Below are positions 16,850-25,159 of a stretch of 64,000 nucleotides of DNA, piece after piece. The stretch covers positions 434,001 to 498,000 of the forward strand of contig NZ_JACPOF010000015.1 in NCBI RefSeq assembly GCF_016185115.1. Direction: 5' to 3'. Both the position numbers and the translations under genes were made by a program. Positions within the stretch are counted from its first letter, which is position 1, and each line of letters starts with the position of its first letter. Source of the DNA: Polaromonas sp. Lineage in GTDB: Bacteria; Pseudomonadota; Gammaproteobacteria; Burkholderiales; Burkholderiaceae_C. The notes under the pieces are model-generated. The model was not told the DNA's origin. It saw only the letters and a list, made by a program, of their open reading frames with translations, and did not search any database.

Positions 16850-17026
16850 CTTGTCGGGATGCTGCTTTAGCGCATTCCTTTACGCATAAGTTTGGCTGAT
16901 ACCGAGTTATAGCTCTGGGACTATTGCGAAGGGCGAGTCGCCACTAGATACTTGTGTATCCCGCTCAGGCCTAGGCAAATAAAACATTGCTTAGTGGGGA
17001 ACAAAATAACTAGATTGGAGACGGTA

Positions 17027-18235
17027 GTGAAGATTCTCTTTAGGCGGAGCAATGCTGGCCGAAGTACTGGTGGGCGAGATCTCTATCGTCTTCCCCGGCA
17101 CATCAATACTTGCATGAGGCCGCTACTTTTAAGCACAGCATTGCTCTTTGTAAATGCGGCATTCGCCGAAGTGGGCGTTACTGACCGGGAAATTGTTTTG
17201 GGTCAGTCCACAGCTTTAACTGGCCCTCTTGCTCCTGTCGGTCTTGAGTTTTCTGGTGCCGCGAAGGCCTACTTTGAAAAAATCAACACTGAGGGCGGCA
17301 TTCATGGCCGCTCGATACGGCTAACAACTGTTGATGATGCGTACGTTGCGGACAAAACAGCAAAAAATGTGACGCAGCTGATCGAGCAGGAAAAAGTTTT
17401 CGCATTGTTTGGTCTATTGGGAGTTGCCAATACAGCAGTGGCTTTGCCGATTGCTACTGAAGCTCGGATCCCGTTGCTATTTCCAATGAACGGCGAGCCG
17501 ACTCTTCGCAAAGTTCCTAACCGGTACATGTTTACTCTGACGGCTGGATTCGATGACGAAATTTCTAAAATTGTCGACCACCTGCTCACGATAGGGGTTA
17601 AGAGAATCGCAGTTGCCCACTTTTCCAACCCCTTTGGAAACGCTATCAAGGCTGCGGCTGAACAGGCACTGGAAAAGAAGTCACTGAAACTCACTGCGTC
17701 TGTTTCATTCGATATCTCGGGAGGTACGACAGTGGCTGCCGCTACCCAGTTATCTAAAGTCGCTCCCGATGCCATTATCGTGGGCGCGGTTGCAGCTGGA
17801 GCTGCAGACTTCATTTCAGCCTATAAGAAGACTGGGGTGAACGCCCAATTCCTCACCTTCTCAGGTGTTGGTACCGATGTCTTGGTGAAAAAACTGGGGC
17901 CTGCGAGTGCAGGGATAGTTGTTTCCCAAGTCGTTCCATATCCTTGGGCACCGACCAACCCTTTGGTGCGTGATTATCAGGCGCTGATGAAGGCAGGTGG
18001 TCGGCAAGAAGTTTCTTATTTGGGTATGTGGGGCTACATCTCTGCCAGAACTACCGTGGAAGCACTGAAGAAGACGGGTAGAGATCTGACGCGTGAAAGA
18101 CTCGTGACAACCCTTGAGGGTATGCGTGGCCTGGATTTGAATCGTTATCTGCTGGACTTCTCACCCTCAAACCATCACGGCTCACGATTTGTAGACATCA
18201 CTATGATCGGGCCGAATGGGAAGATACTTAAATAG
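17027..18235 (+). CDS. ABC transporter substrate-binding protein, LivK type
   Basis: A periplasmic receptor with a signal peptide (RPLLLSTALLFVNAAFA) and mature start EVGVTDREIVLGQSTALTGPLAP, a standard HAAT-type N-terminus. GTG 17027 has GGAG at spacing 6 and gives a long, basic n-region; ATG 17114 gives a conventional short signal peptide but has no visible ribosome site. The ORF-track start at 16952 is unlikely. It follows livF by 177 bases in the same direction and is the natural receptor of that importer. Regions about 120-140 (NEPTLRKVPNRY) are typical of aromatic-acid-type receptors. Confidence 0.88.
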   Translation: MKILFRRSNAGRSTGGRDLYRLPRHINTCMRPLLLSTALLFVNAAFAEVGVTDREIVLGQSTALTGPLAPVGLEFSGAAKAYFEKINTEGGIHGRSIRLTTVDDAYVADKTAKNVTQLIEQEKVFALFGLLGVANTAVALPIATEARIPLLFPMNGEPTLRKVPNRYMFTLTAGFDDEISKIVDHLLTIGVKRIAVAHFSNPFGNAIKAAAEQALEKKSLKLTASVSFDISGGTTVAAATQLSKVAPDAIIVGAVAAGAADFISAYKKTGVNAQFLTFSGVGTDVLVKKLGPASAGIVVSQVVPYPWAPTNPLVRDYQALMKAGGRQEVSYLGMWGYISARTTVEALKKTGRDLTRERLVTTLEGMRGLDLNRYLLDFSPSNHHGSRFVDITMIGPNGKILK

Positions 18236-18245
18236 GTCTCTGGAC

Positions 18246-19139
18246 TTATCCGAACGAGGCCTCTTGCCCGATGAAGTCTCGCAGCCATTTGTTTGCGGGG
18301 TCACGGTGAAACCGGTCATGCCAATACAGCCCAACTTCAAATTCGGGGATATCAATTGGAAGCGCTTTCATTACCAATGGATAGTGCGCCGCCAAAGTTT
18401 CGGCCAGAATGGCTGGCGCGGTCCATAGAAGATTGGAATTTACGACAAAGTGCGGCGCTGAAAGATATTGAGGTAGGCGCACCTTGATCCGGTTCTTGGC
18501 GCCTGCATCGTTCAAGGCCCGCTCTAGAACCATGTGACCGCTGCCCGCATATTCCACAAGCAAATGATCCTGCTTGCGAAATAGATCGAGACTCAGCTTG
18601 CTCCGTGCCAATGGGTGACCTTGCCGCATAACGCACACGTAGTGCTGACTCATCAATACCTTTCGATGTATGCCGGACTCCAGGGATGGGAGGTATCCAA
18701 GAGCAAGATCGATTCGTCCGCTAGCCAAGCCGGCGACAGTCTCTTCAATGGGCTTGAAGACAGTTCGCAGACGAATCTCAGGAGCGAACTCTGCGAGCCT
18801 TCGAATCATTGGAGGAAAACATACCACCTCGCCAATGTCTCTTGTCCTTATGGTGAACATCCTGTGAGATGTTTTGGGGTCAAACTTTGGCGGGCTGAGC
18901 TTTGTTTTTCGGATCGAAGAAAGCGCGTCCAACACCTGATTTGCAATGCTGGTTGCGAGAGGAGTGGGCTCCATCTTTCGCCCCGCCAAAGTAAACAACT
19001 TGTCGTCGTATTCCTCGCGCATCCTCTTCAAGGAGCCGCTCACTGCTGCTTGAGTCAGGCCAAGTTTTTCGGCGGCGAGGGTTACCGAACGGTCTCTCCA
19101 GAGTGCCTCAAACACATAGAGAAGATTGAGATCTTTCAT
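18246..19139 (-). CDS. LysR-family regulator of the NahR/NodD-like clade
   Basis: A 297-residue regulator with an N-terminal HTH (VTLAAEKLGLTQAAVSGSLKRM) and a periplasmic-binding-like effector domain. It ends with YWHDRFHRDPANKWLRDFI, the same C-terminal block as the nagR-like protein at 8495. It is convergent with the LivK gene (10 bases between the stops) and divergent from the 19239 operon, which it most likely controls. Confidence 0.88.
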   Translation of the reverse strand: MKDLNLLYVFEALWRDRSVTLAAEKLGLTQAAVSGSLKRMREEYDDKLFTLAGRKMEPTPLATSIANQVLDALSSIRKTKLSPPKFDPKTSHRMFTIRTRDIGEVVCFPPMIRRLAEFAPEIRLRTVFKPIEETVAGLASGRIDLALGYLPSLESGIHRKVLMSQHYVCVMRQGHPLARSKLSLDLFRKQDHLLVEYAGSGHMVLERALNDAGAKNRIKVRLPQYLSAPHFVVNSNLLWTAPAILAETLAAHYPLVMKALPIDIPEFEVGLYWHDRFHRDPANKWLRDFIGQEASFG

Positions 19140-19161
19140 TGGCCAAGTATAGCTGCGGCTT

Positions 19162-19187
19162 ATACCAAGGAATAATCAAATCGGTAT
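19162..19187. promoter_or_regulatory. Dyad in the lysR / 19239-operon divergent region, candidate LysR operator
   Basis: ATACC, 16 bases, GGTAT forms an inverted repeat 23 bases from the lysR start and 52 bases from the divergent operon start. The half-site CGGTAT also occurs upstream of the LysR genes at 42165 and 43268. Assignment as operator is by position and symmetry only. Confidence 0.3.
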
Positions 19188-19238
19188 GGATTTCCTGTTG
19201 AGAAAGACTGACACTCTCGGGATAAATTGGAGACAAAG

Positions 19239-20156
19239 GTGACCACACCTAAACAAACTATCGGAATGATCGGCATAGGTCAGCTCGGCCTTCCAATCGC
19301 AATCAATCTCATCAACAGTGGTTACAAAGTCGTTGGATACCGGCGCACTGACCGAGAGGCATTTGCGGCCTGTGGTGGCGACGCAAAAGACTCAGTGGCA
19401 GATGTAACACGCGAATCTGACGTGCTGCTGCTTTGTCTGCCCAATGAAAAGGCTCAGCTTGACATTCTTGAGCAGCCTGAAGGCGTTCTCGCAAACCTCA
19501 AGGCAGGCCAGGTGATTATTGAATTGGGTACGTATCGCCGCGAATTCAAATTGGAGCAGGCCCGGAAGATTCAAGCGCTTGGTGGACTGGTCCTTGAGGC
19601 GGAGGTAAGTGGCTCTCCTCAAATGGTCGGGGAGCGCAAAGCGGCCCTCTACATTGGCGGCAGCAAAGAAACGCTGGATCGTTGCTCAGAAATTCTCGAT
19701 GCGATCACTGCGCATCGCTTCCATCTAGGTGACTACGGCTCCGCGGTGGCTATGAAGTTGATAGCCAACCAGCTGCTAACGATACATACGCTGGCTGCCG
19801 CTGAGGCCATTAACCTGGGCGTTAGTGCTGGTTTTGATGCGCACCGGGTAGCAGAAGTAATAAAACAGGGCGCTGGAAACTCCACGATGTTTTCCATACG
19901 AGCTCCAATGATGGCCTCGCGAAAATTTTCACCTGCTCCCGGCCCGTTTGACACCCTTGAGAAGTATTTGGACCTCACCGGCGAGATGGCAACAAAACTT
20001 GGTTGTGCTACGCCGCTTTTTAGCGCATCGGTGCCCTATTTTCGACGAGCACTGGAGGGTGGTATGGGCGGTGAGGACATTTCGGCTGTCATCAAGTTCA
20101 TAGAGGCTGATTCAGCTCTGCAGAAGTTAGACAAATTTAATAAGGATATCCAATGA
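19239..20156 (+). CDS. NAD(P)-dependent beta-hydroxyacid dehydrogenase-family protein (HIBADH-like)
   Basis: A 305-residue oxidoreductase of the 3-hydroxyisobutyrate/6-phosphogluconate dehydrogenase type. A Rossmann motif MIGIGQLGLP opens the protein, and the catalytic-lysine region is GSAVAMKLIANQ. GTG 19239 was preferred to TTG 19227 because GGAG sits at spacing 6. It probably oxidises a beta-hydroxyacid or reduces the matching semialdehyde made after ring cleavage. The first of five tightly packed genes, it overlaps the NIPSNAP gene by 4 bases. Confidence 0.82.
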   Translation: MTTPKQTIGMIGIGQLGLPIAINLINSGYKVVGYRRTDREAFAACGGDAKDSVADVTRESDVLLLCLPNEKAQLDILEQPEGVLANLKAGQVIIELGTYRREFKLEQARKIQALGGLVLEAEVSGSPQMVGERKAALYIGGSKETLDRCSEILDAITAHRFHLGDYGSAVAMKLIANQLLTIHTLAAAEAINLGVSAGFDAHRVAEVIKQGAGNSTMFSIRAPMMASRKFSPAPGPFDTLEKYLDLTGEMATKLGCATPLFSASVPYFRRALEGGMGGEDISAVIKFIEADSALQKLDKFNKDIQ

Positions 20157-20467
20157 TTGTCGAGAAGAGAACGTACAGGATCAAGCCTGGTTCAATGCAC
20201 GAGTTTTTGAAGGCATATGAGGACGGTGGATTGCAAATACAGTCACAAACTCTTGGCAACCTCCTTGGGTACTTTTCATCAGAAGTAGGTGAACTCAACA
20301 CGGTTGTTCAGTTGTGGGGTTTCGACTCCTACGAGGAGCGTGTCCGCAGACGGACGGAACTCTCATCTAAGCCTGAGTGGCGCACTTTTCTCGGTAAAGC
20401 GGTAGCAATGGTTGAACATCAAGAGAATGTTCTGCTGACTCCCACTTCTTTCTCGCCAATCAGGTAG
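20153..20467 (+). CDS. NIPSNAP-family protein
   Basis: A 104-residue ferredoxin-like alpha/beta-barrel protein. The start MIVEKRTYRIKPGSMHEFLKAYE, LGYFSSEVGELNTVVQLWGFDSYEER and the terminal MVEHQENVLLTPTSFS are standard NIPSNAP blocks. Its ATG overlaps the stop of the previous gene. Small NIPSNAP proteins occur often in aromatic and xenobiotic degradation operons, but their role is not settled; it could be a monooxygenase-like or isomerase-like accessory enzyme. Confidence 0.85.
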   Translation: MIVEKRTYRIKPGSMHEFLKAYEDGGLQIQSQTLGNLLGYFSSEVGELNTVVQLWGFDSYEERVRRRTELSSKPEWRTFLGKAVAMVEHQENVLLTPTSFSPIR

Positions 20468-20475
20468 GAGTTCCA

Positions 20476-21405
20476 ATGATTCGCTCGCTATTGCAGGTTG
20501 GTATTACTGTTCCTCAACTTGAAGTTGGGCGCGCGTTCTACGAATTGTTTGGACTTGAAGTTCGGGTCTCCGGCAAGGATCTGGTTTTCCGTTGTCCTGG
20601 TCGGGCTCAGGATCAGATTAGGCTCATGGAAGGACCGAAAAAGAAACTGAGCTTCATGTCGTTTGGAACGAATCAGATCGGCATGCAGTCTTTGTTGGGT
20701 CGCCTCAAGAGTGCCGGCGTAGTTGTTCTCGACAAATCTCCATTCCATATACCGGTGGAGGGCATTTGGTTTCAGGACCCACACGGGGATTGGCTAAATG
20801 TCCAGGTCGCTGAGCCAGAAACAAATACTACAAAGTCTGGACCTGAAATCAATTCTCACGGACGTTATCGGCGTATTGGCGAACGTGCCTGTGGCGTCGA
20901 GGCATTGAAGAAAAGAGCCATGCCGCTGCGTCTAGGGCACGCAATCAAATTCACTCCCGATGTCGATCGATCGGTGGCTTTCTACACTGAAGTACTCGGC
21001 CTGAAGGTTAGCGATCGGGCGCATGACATCTTGGCTTTTCTCCGTGGAAGTGCAGGTGGTGATCACCATATCGTCGCATTTGCAAAAAGCAGTCACACAG
21101 GATTGCACCATATAAGTTTTGAGGTTAGCGATCTCGACCAAATAGAAATTGGAGCACAGACACTTCTGCGTGCCGGCTACAAAGATGGGTTCGGACTTGG
21201 GCGGCACGTTGGCGGATCGAATTACTTTCACTACATTCGCGACCCTTGGAATAGCTTGGTCGAATATTTTTGGGATATCGATGTAATCCCTGAGGACGAT
21301 TCGGCTTGGGTACCTCTAAACGTGGGCCCGGAAGAAATAACGGCAGTTTGGGCTGCAACTCCACCGCCTCCTGAGTTCGTCGCCAATTTCGAAGAGCGAG
21401 ATTGA
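20476..21405 (+). CDS. Type I extradiol ring-cleavage dioxygenase (two-domain VOC, BphC-like)
   Basis: A 309-residue two-domain VOC protein. The C-terminal domain has the Fe(II) ligands His155 (LGHAIKFT), His212 (GLHHISFEV) and Glu263 (LVEYFWD). Second-shell His197, His244 and Tyr253 stand at nearly the same spacings as in BphC (recalled His146, His195, His210, His241, Tyr250, Glu260). It should therefore cleave a catechol-type ring next to the diol. It is the clearest ring-opening enzyme in the window, flanked by hydrolase and dehydrogenase genes. The substrate is unknown. Confidence 0.87.
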   Translation: MIRSLLQVGITVPQLEVGRAFYELFGLEVRVSGKDLVFRCPGRAQDQIRLMEGPKKKLSFMSFGTNQIGMQSLLGRLKSAGVVVLDKSPFHIPVEGIWFQDPHGDWLNVQVAEPETNTTKSGPEINSHGRYRRIGERACGVEALKKRAMPLRLGHAIKFTPDVDRSVAFYTEVLGLKVSDRAHDILAFLRGSAGGDHHIVAFAKSSHTGLHHISFEVSDLDQIEIGAQTLLRAGYKDGFGLGRHVGGSNYFHYIRDPWNSLVEYFWDIDVIPEDDSAWVPLNVGPEEITAVWAATPPPPEFVANFEERD

Positions 21406-21780
21406 ATGAATCAGCAAACTTCTCAAGAAATGTTGGCAGGAATGTTGAACAAGGAGCTCTACGTGGCTCTTCGGCAACCTGCAGATATCTCAAAAATGTC
21501 GGACTTGCTTAGTTCGCATTTGCATTGGGCCGTTGCTGCTGAGGGGCGTGGTGAGCTGTTTGCTTCTGGCCCCTTTGCCAAGCCTGGTAGCCCGCCAGGT
21601 TTCGGTGGGGGCATGACCATTCTCCGCGCAGAGTCGGTAGATCACGCAATGAAGATACTGGAAAAGGACCCGTTTATCGCCCAGGGTGTGTTCACCGTTG
21701 AGGTGAGGAAATGGGTGGTCATGGAAGGGTCCGTCACTTTAACCGTCCGCTTCTCCGATCAATCGAGCCGGCTTTTGTAG
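21406..21780 (+). CDS. YciI-like protein
   Basis: A 124-residue protein of the YciI dimeric ferredoxin-like fold. LSSHLHWAVAAEGRGELFASGPF contains the usual conserved His, and the KDPFIAQGVFTVEVRKW segment is also typical. It begins directly after the extradiol dioxygenase stop. YciI-like proteins include chlorohydroquinone dehydrochlorinase-type enzymes and muconolactone-isomerase-like relatives, so an isomerase or lyase step on the ring-cleavage product is plausible but unproven. Confidence 0.8.
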   Translation: MNQQTSQEMLAGMLNKELYVALRQPADISKMSDLLSSHLHWAVAAEGRGELFASGPFAKPGSPPGFGGGMTILRAESVDHAMKILEKDPFIAQGVFTVEVRKWVVMEGSVTLTVRFSDQSSRLL

Positions 21781-21835
21781 CTTGGATATCGATGCCGATC
21801 GGTTCTATTCCCCATCTCTCTCCTACCGAAAACAT

Positions 21836-22789
21836 ATGAAATACCAGCTATTCAGATTCGCCAAGGGTGGCAAACAGGCCACTGGAATGCTTGTAAATGA
21901 CAAGCACTTCGACCTGAATGGATTATCAGTTGCTATGGCGATGCCGACATTGGCGAATCAGAGCATTGACGCTTTGCTGGAAGACTGGTCGGGGTCACAT
22001 CTCCTCCTAAAAGAGCTCGCAAAAACAGTAGCTGGTGACTCAGCGAGAGCTTCCGGCAGTCAGCTTGAAGCACAGGTTATGCATTTCAAGGCGCCATTGG
22101 GGCGCCCCGGTGTCATATATGCGGCGGGTGCGAATTATCGCGATCATGTGGAGGCAATGGGGCGCGCTTTTAACATGAAGCTGGTGCTCGATCCAAAAGC
22201 CGAAGGTGTTGATCCTTGGCATTTCATCAAAGCAGGGCGAGGAACACTTTCGGGTCACGGAGAGAGTGTTGCATTTCCTCCGCATACTCAAAAACTTGAC
22301 TGGGAAGCAGAACTCGCTGTTGTGATCGGGAAAACGGCGTCGAAGGTTTCTGTTGGAGACGCATTGTCCTATGTCGCCGGATATTCCTGTGCCAACGATC
22401 TATCGGCGCGTGACAACTTGACGCGTGCACAAGTCGACCAGTCGTCCCCGTTTAGGTTTGACTGGATTGGTCATAAGTGCTTTACGGGTGCTTGCCCGGT
22501 GGGTCCCTACTTGACTCCGGCTGAGTTTGTCACTTCGCCTGAAAGTCTTGGGATCAAGCTCTGGGTCAACGATGTGCTGAAGCAGGACTCGAATACCTCA
22601 AATCACCTGTACGGAGTCGCAGAACAGATTTCATATCTGAGTCATCGGCTCGATCTTTATCCTGGCGACATTTTGTTGACAGGCACGCCCGCTGGCGTGG
22701 GCATGGAGACGGGAACATTTATCGCTCCAGGAGATGTTTTGAAGGTTTGGGTAGAGGGACTGGGCGAGCTTAAAACGCAGATTATCTAG
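21836..22789 (+). CDS. FAH-family hydrolase/hydratase (2-oxo-acid type)
   Basis: A 317-residue protein with an N-terminal domain and a C-terminal FAH domain. GVIYAAGANYRDHVEAMG, metal-binding KLDWEAELAVVIGK, GYSCANDLSARDN and PGDILLTGTPAGVGMETG are the family blocks. It should hydrolyse a C-C bond or hydrate a 2-oxo-alkenoate from the extradiol product. ATG 21836 was preferred to TTG 21782, although neither has a clear ribosome site. It is larger than the NagK-like paralogue at 10566. Confidence 0.85.
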   Translation: MKYQLFRFAKGGKQATGMLVNDKHFDLNGLSVAMAMPTLANQSIDALLEDWSGSHLLLKELAKTVAGDSARASGSQLEAQVMHFKAPLGRPGVIYAAGANYRDHVEAMGRAFNMKLVLDPKAEGVDPWHFIKAGRGTLSGHGESVAFPPHTQKLDWEAELAVVIGKTASKVSVGDALSYVAGYSCANDLSARDNLTRAQVDQSSPFRFDWIGHKCFTGACPVGPYLTPAEFVTSPESLGIKLWVNDVLKQDSNTSNHLYGVAEQISYLSHRLDLYPGDILLTGTPAGVGMETGTFIAPGDVLKVWVEGLGELKTQII

Positions 22790-22842
22790 TCTGCTCTATC
22801 GGTGTTCTTCACGCGGAATTTATAAAGTAAAGGAAATGAGAC

Positions 22843-24009
22843 ATGAGTAAATTCAAGATTATTTTTGCAGCTACAGCCATGGCCATAGCTGCTCAGCAAG
22901 CGGTGGCCGACGTCAAGATTGGCTTTCTCGCAACGATGAGTGGTCCCTCATCAGAGGTGGGTCGTGACCAACTTGACGGGTTTAACTTGGCGTTGGAGCG
23001 GCTAGGCGGGAAGCTTGGCGGGACTACTGCGACGGTTATCCGTGAGGACGATCAGCAAAAACCTGAGATTGCCCTCAACGCCTTGTCCAAGCTATTGGAA
23101 AAGGACAATGTCGATATTGTTACGGGCCTTACTTTTGCCAATATCCTGATGGCCATGCAGCCAAAGATTGCGGCGACTGACGTTCCATTCGTTGGATCCG
23201 TCGCAGGACCTTCACCGACCGCCGGTGCGCAATGCAAGCCGAACCTTTTTGTCATGTCTTGGCAAAGCGACTCGCCGGCAGAGGTGGTTGGAAAGTATTT
23301 TGCAGATAAGGGCGTGAAACGACTTAGTACCCTGACTCCCAATTTCGTTGGAGGAAAAGACAAAATCGCAGGGCTCAAACGCTTTTATAAGGGCGAAATA
23401 GTTGATGAGATCTACACACCTCTTAATCAGCTCGACTTTTCAGCCGAACTAACTCAGGTCTCCAGTTCTAAGCCAGATGCAATCTATGCGTTTTATCCGG
23501 GCGCTCTGGGGATTGCATTTGTGAAGCAATATCAACAAGCCGGTCTTTTGGGCAAGATCCCTTTCTACTCGAGCAATACGATAGAAGGCTCTGCCCTAGA
23601 TGCAATGGGTAGCGCGGCAACTGGTGCCATCGTCGGCGACAGCTGGACGCCAGGCCTGCAAAACCCGGAGTCAAAGCAGTTCGTGGCTGCCTTCGAGAGC
23701 CGCTACAAGCGAGTACCGTCTGCGTATGCGGCATTCAGCTACGACGCGGCGATGCTATTGGACTCCGCCCTCAAATCACTAAAGGGCAATGCCAGCGATC
23801 GTAAAGCCCTTACGAAGGCAATCGCCATCGCGAAGTTTAAGTCTGTACGTGGATCGTTCAAGTTCGGGAAGAACAACTATCCTGTTCAGGACTACCACGT
23901 CTTCCAGATCGCAAAGAGCGGAGCCGCGAAGCCCGAGTTCAAACTTCTAGCGTCTAACGTCTTGAAGGGCCACTCCGATGCTTACGTTGATCAGTGTCCG
24001 ATGAAGTGA
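22843..24009 (+). CDS. ABC transporter substrate-binding protein, LivK type (aromatic-acid-like)
   Basis: A 388-residue receptor with a signal peptide ending AAQQAVA before DVKIGFLATMSGPSSEVGRDQLDGF. PSPTAGAQCKPNLFVMSWQSD and a C-terminal VDQCPM give an apparent Cys pair. It follows the FAH gene by 53 bases. No permease lies beside it, so it may feed either Liv importer in the window. The HAAT group it resembles includes 4-hydroxybenzoate- and benzoate-type receptors. Confidence 0.88.
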   Translation: MSKFKIIFAATAMAIAAQQAVADVKIGFLATMSGPSSEVGRDQLDGFNLALERLGGKLGGTTATVIREDDQQKPEIALNALSKLLEKDNVDIVTGLTFANILMAMQPKIAATDVPFVGSVAGPSPTAGAQCKPNLFVMSWQSDSPAEVVGKYFADKGVKRLSTLTPNFVGGKDKIAGLKRFYKGEIVDEIYTPLNQLDFSAELTQVSSSKPDAIYAFYPGALGIAFVKQYQQAGLLGKIPFYSSNTIEGSALDAMGSAATGAIVGDSWTPGLQNPESKQFVAAFESRYKRVPSAYAAFSYDAAMLLDSALKSLKGNASDRKALTKAIAIAKFKSVRGSFKFGKNNYPVQDYHVFQIAKSGAAKPEFKLLASNVLKGHSDAYVDQCPMK

Positions 24010-24071
24010 TTAGTCATTGATCTGCCATCAGTTGGGTTGAAATTGCTGCGCAGACTCAGCTACTACATTGT

Positions 24072-24101
24072 GTTGTCCGGCCGAAATTTCGGCGGGACAA
24101 C
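24072..24101. repeat. 30-bp near-perfect palindrome
   Basis: GTTGTCCGGCCGAAAT is followed by ATTTCGGCGGGACAAC: two 15-16 base arms with one mismatched pair and no spacer. It lies between the LivK stop at 24009 and the lipoprotein ATG at 24137. It could fold as a hairpin after the livK transcript (no T-run follows, so a poor intrinsic terminator) or serve as a dimer operator. Confidence 0.6.
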
Positions 24102-24136
24102 GTACTTTCAGAATCAAATAATTATTAAAGAGACAT

Positions 24137-25144
24137 ATGAACAAGATAGTAAGTGCGGCGATGTTGAGCCTGGCACTGTTGGTGTCTGCCTGTGCCATTC
24201 CCAACAAGGAACCTGCTCCCCCTAAAGAATTGCAGGTAATTGTGTTCCCCGGAGGCTTTAACTGGCCAATCTGGGCTGGATTGGAGAAGGGCTTTTTTGC
24301 CCGTCAGGGTGTCCTGCCAAAGATAACGCCCACACCGAATTCCAGATTCCAGCTTACTGGCTTGATAGACGGCAAGTTCGATATAGCGATGACGGCTGTT
24401 GACAACATCGTGGCCTATCGTGAGGGTCAGGGTGGCATAGAGATTGATGGCTCGGAACTGGTCGCAGTAATGGGCGGAGACAACGGGTTTTTGCGGTTGG
24501 TTGGTCGTGAGGATATCAAACAAGTTGCCGACTTCAAAGGTAAGCAACTCTCCGTTGACTCACTTACTACAGGCTACGCATTCGTTCTGCTGGAAATCCT
24601 CGAGAGGAATGGATTGGTGCTCAACCGTGACTATCAGACTGTCGCGGCAGGAGGGGTTTTGCAGCGTTATGACGCTCTTGTGGAACGTAAGCATGCCGGT
24701 ACTCTCTTGGTGTCTCCATTTGAGGTTATGGCCAAGTCCAAAGGGCTCAATCAAGTTGTGGATGCGTCATCTGCGCTCGGCAGCTACCAAGGCCTGGTTG
24801 CCGGAGTGCGACGGTCGTGGGCGGCGGCAAACCAGAATCAAGTAGTTGCTTACATACGGGGATATCAGGACGCGACCGCATGGCTTTACGATCCAAAAAA
24901 TAAAGAGGAGGCATTGGCACTCTTTATGAAAAACGTTCCAAATTCCACAAGACAGTCGGCAGAGGTTTCATATTCAGTACTGCTAGCCCCCCAGTCCGGC
25001 TTCCAAAAGAATGCCGCCATTGACAAGAACGGCGTTCAAACGGTTCTCAATCTTCGCCAAAAATACGGCCAGCCTAAAAGAGCCATCGGAAACGTCAATA
25101 GCTACTACGACTCGCGGTACTTTGATCAAGCCATTCAACGTTGA
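24137..25144 (+). CDS. NMT1/SsuA-like substrate-binding lipoprotein
   Basis: A 335-residue protein with a lipoprotein signal (SLALLVSAC, Cys19) and a type II periplasmic-binding fold. FNWPIWAGLEKGFFARQGV is the usual opening of nitrate/sulfonate/thiamine-precursor receptors. The later FKGKQLSVDSLTTGYAFVLLEILERNGL is the typical hinge region. No cognate permease or ATPase is adjacent. It sits 15 bases before the CocE-type hydrolase, suggesting capture of an ester or its product. Confidence 0.82.
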   Translation: MNKIVSAAMLSLALLVSACAIPNKEPAPPKELQVIVFPGGFNWPIWAGLEKGFFARQGVLPKITPTPNSRFQLTGLIDGKFDIAMTAVDNIVAYREGQGGIEIDGSELVAVMGGDNGFLRLVGREDIKQVADFKGKQLSVDSLTTGYAFVLLEILERNGLVLNRDYQTVAAGGVLQRYDALVERKHAGTLLVSPFEVMAKSKGLNQVVDASSALGSYQGLVAGVRRSWAAANQNQVVAYIRGYQDATAWLYDPKNKEEALALFMKNVPNSTRQSAEVSYSVLLAPQSGFQKNAAIDKNGVQTVLNLRQKYGQPKRAIGNVNSYYDSRYFDQAIQR

Positions 25145-25159
25145 ATCAAAAGGGGCACT

